From Hypoxylon rubiginosum (Eukaryota; Ascomycota; Sordariomycetes; Xylariales; Hypoxylaceae), in assembly GCA_902806565.1 (NCBI GenBank), contig CADCXA010000006.1, positions 496,001-560,000 on the forward strand: 64,000 bases of DNA. The letters are read 5' to 3'. The notes beneath the pieces were generated by a model. The model had not been told where the DNA came from, made no database searches, and worked only from the letters and a program-made list of their open reading frames with translations. A program made the translations under genes and the position numbers. Positions 46,309 through 55,929 of this stretch are shown here, piece after piece (positions within the stretch are counted from its first letter, which is position 1; each line of letters begins with the position of its first letter).

Positions 46309-49300
46309 ATGCCTCCCAAGACTAGGAGCGCCGCAAAGCCGGCAACAAATGCAACTGCTAACCGCTCTGGTGCTCGAGGTGCTCGGGGTACTCGAGGTGC
46401 TAGAGGTGCTAGAGGTGCTCGGGGTGCTCGGGGTGCTAGAGGTACTCGGGGTGCTCGGGGTGCTCGGGGTGCCCAGGGTGCTCAGGGTTCTCAAGCTGCT
46501 TCGGGTGCCCAGGGTGCTCAGGATTCTCAGGATTCTCAAGCTGCTTCGGGTGCCACCCTGAGAAGTCAAGGTAAAAGACCTGCTACCGAGGCTCCAGAGC
46601 CTACCCAGCCGACAAAGAAGTGCAAAGAGACAAAAGAGGATGTCGCAGATTCGGGTGACGCAGTTCGTAACGGTCTTGACACGAAGCTTTACCCTATCTC
46701 GACTATCGATGGAGCCTTTAATGATATGGTGACTCGAGAGAAGGAAGTTCTAGAACCTGACACTACGGGCGCAGCCCATATTCGCATCGCAACTATGTGC
46801 TCCGGCACTGAGGCACCGATCGAGGCTATGAGAATGCTTAGAGACGCGTATTCTCGGAATCATCCGGGCAATGAATACGTGACATTCGACCACGTGTTCA
46901 GCGTCGAAGTAGTCCAGTGGAAGCAAACGTATATTCGACGGAACACAGATGGCGCCTTATTGTTCAACGATATACGCGACTTCATCAATCCTAAAGATGG
47001 CAAAGCGTGAGTTTCCTCATCTATCACACTCAGTATCTCTATACACGCTTACTTGTTCATTTCGCTAATGGGTTGTATAGTCCGACAGCCATGGGCTCAA
47101 TGCAGGAAATTCCTGGGGACATTGATGTCCTTGTTTCCGGAACTTCTTGTGTCGACTTTTCCAACCTCAACACTAGCAGAGCTAAAGCGTTCGCGAAGAC
47201 TGTTCCCAAGAATGCAGACATTCAGAAGCCGGGCCAAATGGATCGCGTCAAAATCCATGACATCGACCAGGTCTTTGAAGAGATCGTCGCGAATATCGAT
47301 AACATGGGGGAGTCCTCTCAGACTTTCTTCTCCATGCTCAGTTATATCCGCAACTATCGACCGAAAGTTGTCATAATGGAGAACGTCAAAAACGCCCCGT
47401 GGTCTACGTGTTGCGAAACCTGGTTCCCAAATGTCCAGTACTTCGCAACGTATGTAGAGCTGGACACAAAGGACTTTTATCTGCCGCAGACCCGAACCCG
47501 TGGCTGGCTGATTGCTTTGGACTGCCTGTTCTTTGATGGCGGCAAGGCCCAAGCCATTGCCACGGCTTGGGCTCAAAACCTCACCAATAGACTCCCCAGA
47601 AGGGCGTCCGCTCCTGTGAGCTCTTGGCTTCTGCCACCTGCTCATCCGTTGACTGAGAGAGCTCGTCAGGACGACTCGGAGAGGGCCCTGGGACCGAAAT
47701 CGGAGAGTGATTGGGAGCACAGCAAATCTCGGCATACTCGGGTCCGCAAGCGAGAGCAACTAGGCGACGATCGCCCCTTAACGCACTGGGCTCCGATTGA
47801 TACCGAGCGACCCTACGACCGTATGGATCGCCTCGTGCTAAAGATCCAGGGCGCTAGGGTACAAGATTGCATCGATATTTGGTACTTACGAGGCCGGAAA
47901 AATGGTGACAGGATCAACGACCGAAACTACACCTTCGACATGCGGTTCAAAAATCGCATCATCGACCTCAGTCAGAACGTCGACAGAGGCGGCTTCCCTC
48001 CAATCGGTCTTACGGGCTGTATCACTCCGAATGGAATTCCCTGGGTGTCGAACCAGAGTCGACTGCTCTCGGGTTACGAGTCGCTTGTCTTGCAAGGTTT
48101 ACCTATCAACCGTATTCAATTCGCGACCGAGACTCAAGAACAACTTCGAGACCTTGCTGGGAACGCCATGAGCACGACTGTACTCGGCGCCATTTTTCTG
48201 TCTCTTCTCAGTTCCATCAAGCTGAGGCTCGGGCCTCTCGACCAGGCTTTTGGGCCTCCGCGGAAGCAAGACACAGTGAAAGTCCAGGCATCTATATCCA
48301 CACCTAGGCTAGCGCCAGTGAAAAAATTCAGCTCCCTATTATTCGAATCGCTTGAAGTCTTCCAGATCATCGCGCTCTATCGTAGGTGTCGCCGATACTG
48401 TTATTGTAACGGATCGGCAAAGTATAGCACAGACGAATTTGTCGAGTGCAATGCCTGCCACGCGATTCGTTGCAAGTGGTGCCATGGGAACCCGCAACAC
48501 GATTTCCGGACTTCAACGAGGCCTGAAGGCATTGTGTCGCTGGATGAAGTAGAACAACGTATCATGAAACATTTCCCGTCGGTGATCGCTGGTTGTTTTG
48601 GCAAGACATGGTCAGTCCAATTCGAGGACTGGCGTTCTTCTACAATCGCGGGCTTTCCCGAACTCACGACAGGTCTCGAGGAAACCGTCTTCTACTATGA
48701 ATCTGTTCGCGTTACGGAAGTAGTTACCATTTGCTACTTGAGCAGCTCGGGCTTCGAGCTTCGTGCTAAGCTGTGGGAGAATGGAGTCACTTGGTATTTA
48801 TACTTGGATGGCTGGAGCCCTATGGCGAAGAACTTCCTTACCCAACTGGGCATCGAACCGACTCGGCTCAGACAGCAGCCTGTGGCGAAAGCCCAAATGA
48901 CTGACCTATATAAACCAGCCGTCCCGCTAGGTAATAGTTGGATGTTGCGGTCTTTCAAACACTGCGTGATGGAGACGAGTGTTCACCAAGATGATACTGG
49001 CATAGCCATCAACTTCACTCCCAAGGATATGGAGGATATAGAGGATATGGAGGACCGCATCCCGTTTATCTTTCCGGGTCTGCAGCTGAACTCGGTGTTT
49101 CTGCCTCTTCCAAATTGCGACGCCGCTGAACAGTCGCTGCATGTCTCTTCGGATTCGAAACTATTTCTCTTCAAGGACGCCACGGAGGCGGGCCTTCCGA
49201 ACCGAGATTGCTACGTCATTGCAGATGAGTGTCGTCAGCTTGAATCACACGAATTCAGAGATAGTATCGTCAAGTTTGAAGCCGATTTGGATTTTCAAAG

Positions 49301-52300
49301 GCTCGGTAACACGACCACGGCGACCAATTCGAAGGCGGATGGCTTCTGGCTGTCAGCTGGTCACTCTGACGTGGTCTCAATGTATAGTATGAAGTTCAAA
49401 AGTATGGAGAAACTTCAGGTCCCCGAAACAAGCGGCCACATAATCCACACGGAGTCTGAGGACCAAGTTGTCCTCGCCGAAGGATCTATACTTCGGCATC
49501 GGAGCTGCGATGTTTACGGGGTCATTGGTTCTTATAACTCGCCCAACTGGACCCCTGTGCAGAAACCGCATATGCACCTTGTTTGGGATTTCACCTCTCA
49601 CTATGACGTGAAGCTCAGTTCGGTCCCTCATCTACAGCTCAACGTAGTGGTCCAAAATATCAACGACTGGCTGAACGTCCTTCGCAAGTGGAAACTCAAT
49701 TTCGGCTGCCTAGGCGACACAAAGAAGCGTCCGTTTGGACAACTTCCTCTGTATCAGTGGATCAGGGTCGGTAGCAAGCATGTTCCTCACCACTTGTCGG
49801 ATGAGATGGCCGAGTTCGAGAAGGAGCTTAAAGAGCAGGTCCCAATCTTTGAAGCGCGAGTCAAGATGGAGAACAGGCCAGATATCCCTTCGGAGATGTA
49901 TAACATGACTGTTCAATACCTGGTCAGCTTCAAAGCGATCGCGAAGCAGGCAGCAGTGTTCTTGCCTGCTACTCACGATAGTCGTGCTTCGATATCCGCG
50001 AACTCGCGCGTTGAACTTCATGCACTTATGACGGAAAATATGCAGATCGGCTCTAAAGGGCGGAGTCGGCACTCGTTTAACCCGTTCCGCAGCTCCCTAA
50101 AGCCTCTGGGCTCGAAGTATGAGGATCTGCTGAAGACTACACCGGGGCGCAAGAAGTTATCCTCGGTCTACAAAAAATCGTTTGACACCCAACTCGCCCC
50201 ATACCAGATGCAATCCCTTGCCTGGATGCTCTGGCGTGAACAGGACCGTACCACGTTCACGGAGCGAGAGGTTGAGGAAGAGATGGTTCCACATCTCAAA
50301 ATCCGACTCGTGGGGTTGGCAGAACGTAACATCTGCAACCACGGAGGCGTTCTCGCCGACGATGTGGGATACGGCAAGACTGTCGTTACCCTTGCGCTCT
50401 TACATGCACAAGAATCTTTCGACCGGACCGAGTCGTGTGGAAGACGCAAGAAGGACAACCCCTACCGTTTGCACCTGAAGGCTTCGCTCGTGGTGGTGCC
50501 CGCGCACTTAGTAAATCAATGGAGCAAAGAAGCGAGAAGATTCTTGATGATTAAGGAGACTGATATTGTTGAGGTCAAAACGCTTAGGGATTTGGTAGAC
50601 GACAAAAAGTGGACTAAACTGGATCGAATTCGGAGAGTTAGACTTATTATCGTGAGCACAAATGTGTTCTCAGATAATAATTACTATAGAAATATGGCAA
50701 AGTGGGCCGGGTCGCCTGATCCGCCCTTCGTCGCGGATAGCAAAGCTAGGAACGGTGCCAAAGGTCGTCCTTTTGAGGAGTGGCACGAGACTGCCTCCCA
50801 GTCGGCTGGAGACTACTCGGCTCGCTTACTATCTTTGGTTCATCCGGAAACGCCTCACGGACAGACGAACGAAGCTGTCAACAGAGAATGTACGAGACTC
50901 TACGGCGAGATCGAAGGTCGCCGCGAAGAACTTTGCAAAACCCAGGAGCATTACCTCGAGGACTATAATGAACGAAAAGGGGTCTTCAAGAAAAGAGGTG
51001 GAAGAGGCGGCAAAAAGGCAGGCGAAGGGACTGCGCAAGTTATGAACCCGAGCCAGGTATTCAAGTCGGCAGAAGCGATGGCTCGTGGCGGGTATACGCA
51101 CTTGTTGGAGACCTTTACATTTGCTCGTGTTATCTACGACGAATTTTCGTACGACGACCCTTCCACCGCGACTTTTGTCAGGAATTCGCGCGCCTTTGCG
51201 AAGTGGGTTCTATCTGCGACGCCGCCCACCCGAAGCCTGGCGACTGTGTGTGGCATCTCCAATCTTATCAATGTCCACATTGCACGTCCCGTTCACTCTC
51301 GCGCAGGAATGCCTCGAATCACCGACGGACCTGAGCTACAGGACAAGAGCAACGCTGAACATCTGCTAACGCACAAATTCTTGTCGGATAAGAGTGTTTT
51401 CGAGAGGCACAGCCAGGGGGAGAAGTTTCTGGTCTTCTTCGCTTCGGCGAACCCTCTTGATGCTGTACTTTCTGGAAGCGTGAAGATCGCAGAGTTGGTT
51501 GTAGTCTCAGATATGAATACGTATGAGGCCGTCATGTATCAAGATCTACAGCATGAGCTGAAAACGCACCAATTCCACGCCGACATGCTCCCTGAGCAAT
51601 CCCGTGAACGTCTAGCTTTCCTGTTTGGTCACGAGGAATGGAACGCAGACAACCATGGCAAGCATGTTGGTGCGAAGGCAGCAATATTCTGTGCTTCTAT
51701 TATGCCTAGACAAGGCTTGGAACCCGTAAAGCAGACGGAATCTGGCCTCGAAGCTCTCGTCGATGAGCGGAAGGCTGAGAGTGCGAGAGCTCAAGAGTAT
51801 TTGCGACTGGTTGTCGACAAGGCGATCTGGCTCGTCGCACGCGTGCTGACCAATCTCAAAGAGGCAGAAAAGGAGAATGCGAAGAACCCGTCCCTGGACA
51901 TCCTTGCCGTCATCCAAGATATTTGGGAAGAAGAACATGCCCGATTCGGTGGCCGTGATACTTGGGACAAAATATATCGCAGAGTGAACGACCCTATCGA
52001 ATGCACGCTCCCTCCCTATTTCGAAGACCCCATGTTCATCAAACTCCTTATGAAGTCGCGATCTGCTCCGTGGTTTGAATTCTTCAACGTCGGTGAGCAA
52101 GAACTAGAGGCGATGAGCGAAACAGAAGCCGAGGAGCTTATGGAGGATTTCGAGCCGTTCGAGTCCCGCCCTTCTAAGGTATCCTTCAAGGACTCTCAAC
52201 CGTCGGCATCCAGAACACCAAAGGCACCGCAGGAAACACAGAAGCAAGCCGAGACAGACGAGGAGAAACAGGCGCGACTCCATGCGTCGCGCTGGAAGCT

Positions 52301-54050
52301 GCGGACCTTGCTCAAGGAGAAAGGGAAGTGGAGGAGCGAGCCGGGAAATGAGGAGCCAGAGGACGAAGGCTCCCAGGATGAAGACGCCGGAAATGAAGGC
52401 CCCGAAGAGGAAGAGTCAGGCCAGGCACAGCCCTCTGGTCGACCACTCACCAAGAACCAACTCATTGAACGTTTCCGCAGCAAGGGAGTAACTTATAACA
52501 ACAATGCGCTGGTGGGTGAGCTTAGAGATCGCTGGCAGAAGTGCCTGCGTGGGCAGCTCGATCCGTGGGACTACGTAGGGCATACCTGCATAAGACCGAT
52601 TGCCTATCCCACGCTGCTAAAGGAAAAGAGCGTCCGAGGCGGAAAGTATACCCTCACTAGAGCTGAGGTTAGCAGTACGTCCTTGGCGCTCCGAAAGGCA
52701 CTAGAGAAGGTAGACCAGACGATCAAACAGGAGAGGATCATCATGAACATGGTGTCGAATACAGAGCAACGATTGTGCGATAGTTGCGGCGACCCCAAGT
52801 CCCCCGAAGAACTTTGGATGGTTTGCGGATGCGGGCACCTGCTCTGCGCGAAACATCTCGGGGAGAAATTGTGCGGCGGCCCTGGATCTACGAACGTGTG
52901 TCCTTCCTTGCTGAAGGGCGACACGGTGTCATTCAGTAAAATCCGGCGACCTTTGGATGGTTCGTTCAAGGAGGAACTCGCCTACAGTTCCAAAACGCGG
53001 TCGATCGTGCTCGCGATCGCCCGTCTACCCTCCGACGAATACGTGATCCTCTTTTGTCAATTCCAGAGACAGATCGACGAGATCAAAGCTGCTCTCTTAA
53101 AAAGCGAGATTACAGTCACCACCGAGCCTTCAGAGAACGATAAAGACCACAAAGTCCGAATTCTACAGCTGAACCACGCTTCGTCCGCGGGAACTAACCT
53201 CCAATATGCGAGCCACGTCATGTTCGCCAGCCCTCTCTTGACCGACCTGCAAGAGACTTACGACGCCTCCATGAAGCAGGCCATAGGCCGCTGCGTCCGA
53301 CACGGCCAGACGAAAACCGTCAAAGTGTATCACTTCGTCACCGCGGACACCATCGAGGTGGATATCCTGGAGCTCCGCCGAGACAGCGACGTCCTCGCAG
53401 TCGCCAATCGCTCGCGATTCACCGATAGCTCGAGATACGAGATCGTAGTACGCGACCAAGGCGAACTCCGAAAACGTGGAGGGGATCCGGAGGAAGAAAA
53501 GACCATTGTCTTCGGAAAAACGGAGCTTGTGGGCAACGTGAAGAGCCGCGACGAGGGGAGCCGCGACGAGGAGACCCACGACGAGGAGAGCCACGACGAG
53601 GAGAGCCACGACGAGGAGACCCATGACGAGGAGACCTACGACGAGGAGACCCACGACGAGGAGAGCCGCGACGAGGAGACCCACAACGAGGAGAGCCACG
53701 ACGAGGAGAGCCACGGCGAGGAGAACAACAGCGAGGAGAATAGCGGCTCGGAGGGCTACTTCGAGGATGTCTTCGACGTGGAGAGCTCCGGCGAGGAGGA
53801 CAACGGCGAGGAGAACAACGACGGGGAGAGCCACAGTGAGGAGAATAGCGGCGAGGAGAACAACGACGGGGAGAGCCACAGTGAGGAGAATAGCGGCGAG
53901 GAGAGCAACGGCGAGGAGAGCAACGGCGAGGAGAGCAACATCGGTAAGACGTTCGAGGCAACGCGGGTCAACTCGATTTTGAATCCCGAGGACGTTTGGA
54001 AAGCCATGAACGAGCAAAATTGGCTCACGATGGTCGGCATCGAGTACTAG
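46309..54050 (+). CDS. dnmt5: DNMT5-type DNA cytosine methyltransferase with SNF2 ATPase and RING
   Basis: Two exons, 46309-47006 and 47081-54050 (74-nt intron with GCTAAT branch site), give 2,555 residues. Residues 21-82 are Ala-Arg-Gly then Ala-Gln-Gly/Ser repeats. The methyltransferase spans about 155-605: CSGTEAP (motif I), GTSC with nucleophile C256 (motif IV), ENV at 333 (VI), QTRTR at 369 (VIII) and LAGNAMS near 590 (X). A Cys/His module follows (C669-H708). The SNF2 ATPase begins with DDVGYGKT (K1332) and a DEFS box at 1586. A SAP-like segment (about 2023-2060) and RING-like cysteines (from C2132) precede the C lobe with AIGRCVRHGQ near 2300. An acidic repeat tail covers 2387-2521. 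This order matches DNMT5, an ATP-dependent CpG maintenance methyltransferase in Cryptococcus. I see no chromodomain. Acts in the nucleus on DNA. It is intact, with no RIP-like decay. Confidence 0.9.
46369..46555 (+). repeat. In-frame 9-bp tandem repeat encoding Ala-Arg-Gly
   Basis: Repeated GCT CGG GGT-type codons encode about twelve ARG/TRG triplets (46369-46470), then AQG triplets and two copies of a SQAASGA-Q unit. The tract is basic and flexible, like RGG-type nucleic-acid-binding segments. Length polymorphism between strains would be expected. Confidence 0.9.
53541..53943 (+). repeat. In-frame 15-bp acidic tandem repeat encoding DEESH/DEETH
   Basis: The first part repeats GAC GAG GAG ACC/AGC CAC, and the second repeats GGC GAG GAG AAC/AGC AAC with two near-identical copies around 53806-53890. 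They encode a stretch of about 135 residues that is nearly half D and E. The repeat is not mutated despite the RIP-like block 2 kb away. Confidence 0.9.
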
Positions 54051-54966
54051 TTCCGATTTGTTGTTGCGGAGGTCCAGCTGGTAAGTCCTCTCTACACCAT
54101 CACCACCGCTCTCATCCTCTCAGTTATATATACTAACCCACGGAACTACTAGTTCACTACCAACTACGAACGATGACGCGATGTTGCACGATGACGATAC
54201 TCCCTCCTCTCTTCTCGACACTGCATCTTGCCATGATAGCACATTCTACATTGGCAACCGTGTGTACGCTGGCAACAATCACAGTCTGCGTTGGCGATCG
54301 GCTCGGAGAGGTGGATAAGATCGGGAGTGTTTGTGTATAATTTGTATAAGGGGAAATATAAGGGGAAAAACAAAAAAGGAAAAAAGACCAAAAAAAGGCC
54401 GGGCTACCGGTTTGCATGAGATCATGAAAGGGGCGGAATGCAATGAGAGGACTTCACTTCTCTTGCTAGGCAGATATCTTTCTTGGTTGCATTGCCCGTT
54501 CGTGGCACCTCCGGCGTGGGGTGTGGTGGAATAGTTCCTGCTAATAGTCCGGGCGACGGACAGACTATACTCGTGATAGTTACTTTAGGACTCCGCCAAT
54601 GAGATCGATGGCATGCAATGCGTGGTTTTTATACTTGCGCGTGTGATAATGTTGCCTCGTAGAACATCGGCAGTAGTCTATTTTACTATTGCTAAAGTCG
54701 CTCCCTCTATTAAGGGGCTAGAAAAGGAGGCAGGCTTGCTAGGCTTAAGGAGGCGATTATGAAATTACAATAACGAGCCTCAAGTTTACAGGAGATAAGG
54801 TTACATTGCTGGAAGTTGGTCATATGAATCAAGACACATCTATCACGACCCCTTTCTCAACAGTAGCACATACAGGCCAGTCAACGGGATTCGTAGAACT
54901 CACAACTTACAAGATGGACCCTCAGCTTATGTTCACAGATGTATTGGCTACTTAATCTAATCTACC
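54051..54966. other. Convergent intergenic region (DNMT5-type / DAL3)
   Basis: About 900 bases between two stop codons. An A-rich run lies near 54355-54400. No gene is recognised. Confidence 0.45.
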
Positions 54967-55740
54967 CTACAGTCTCGACAGCTTCGGCGGACCCGGCACA
55001 CTCACCCAGATCCTCGGCGCGTCTTCCCTCGTCTCTCCCTTCGTCTCAGCCTCCAAAGCCACCTCCTGGCAGTCCTCAACCGGCACGTCGTTAGCAAACT
55101 GCATCACGACAAAGTCAATCGCCGTCCCCGCCGTCCCCAGCGCCGCCATCGGCGCGTGCCACGTCCCCGCCCCGTACGTCACGGCCTGCGATCCGCTCGC
55201 CACGAACGCGCGCAGCTTGCTCAAGTCCGGCATCCCGCGCCCCGGCAGCGCGCTGTCGCCTAACGGTACCGGTAGCTGCCTCTCGACGGCGCTGCCAGCG
55301 TCCGGCGCCAGGCTCGGCGCCACGATGACCAGGTACCGCGCCTCGCTGCCGGCGCCGCCCAGCGGCACGAACGTCTGCGTGGTGAAGGGGTGGCGCTCGA
55401 GGACCTTGACCTCGAACCGACCGCCGTCCTGCTTTGAAGGGACGAGGGAGCGCGCGCCGCACACGAACATGGTGGTGCGCGGCGACGAGGACCGACCGCT
55501 AGGGGCCTGGGCGTACAGGTCGCGCAGGGGAGGGGCGAGGGCGCGGTACTGGATGGCGGTGCCCTGGTTGGCGGCGACGGCGGCGACGCCTTGGGGCAGG
55601 GCGGAGGCCGGGGTGGCGTGCGGGAGCTTCTCCGGGGCCGGGTTTGTGAGGACGGCGCCGAAGGGCGCGAAGGATGAGGGCGTCAGGGGTTCGGCGGCTA
55701 GGGTGAGGGGGTGCCGGATCGGGACCGTTTGGACGAGCAT
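54967..55740 (-). CDS. DAL3: Ureidoglycolate lyase (allantoin degradation)
   Basis: Single-exon frame of 257 residues with start codon at 55738-55740. Family signatures are PLTPSSFAPFGAVL near the N-terminus, LERHPFTTQTFVPLGG in the middle and VTYGAGTWHAPMAALG near residue 195, which line the cupin-like active site of the ureidoglycolate lyase/hydrolase family (DAL3, AllA). The enzyme splits ureidoglycolate to glyoxylate and urea in purine catabolism, letting the fungus use allantoin as nitrogen. Yeast DAL3 has about 195 residues; this protein is longer because of low-complexity inserts near 60-85 and a C-terminal extension. It is rich in G+C and starts only about 190 bases from a nearly pure A+T block, but shows no decay. 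Confidence 0.92.
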   Translation of the reverse strand: MLVQTVPIRHPLTLAAEPLTPSSFAPFGAVLTNPAPEKLPHATPASALPQGVAAVAANQGTAIQYRALAPPLRDLYAQAPSGRSSSPRTTMFVCGARSLVPSKQDGGRFEVKVLERHPFTTQTFVPLGGAGSEARYLVIVAPSLAPDAGSAVERQLPVPLGDSALPGRGMPDLSKLRAFVASGSQAVTYGAGTWHAPMAALGTAGTAIDFVVMQFANDVPVEDCQEVALEAETKGETREDAPRIWVSVPGPPKLSRL

Positions 55741-55929
55741 TGCCTTTTTTTCTTAGTTTAAACGATGGGTTAATATGTGAGCTAATAATTCTTTGCTCGA
55801 GTTTTAAGAGAGTGCTTGAGTTTTAGGAGAGTTCTTGTGTCGGTGGTTAAACTCTAGTCCCGATTAGGAAGGTGGAGAACGCGTACTCCGAATTAGGACA
55901 GGCTTGCCTAAGTGCCCAAGTTTTAAAAG

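Noticed and set aside
53163..54017. 284-residue antisense frame with LLAVALLVVALL repeats opposite the acidic tail
   Set aside because: It looks like membrane protein sequence, but is the mirror of the GAGGAG repeat.
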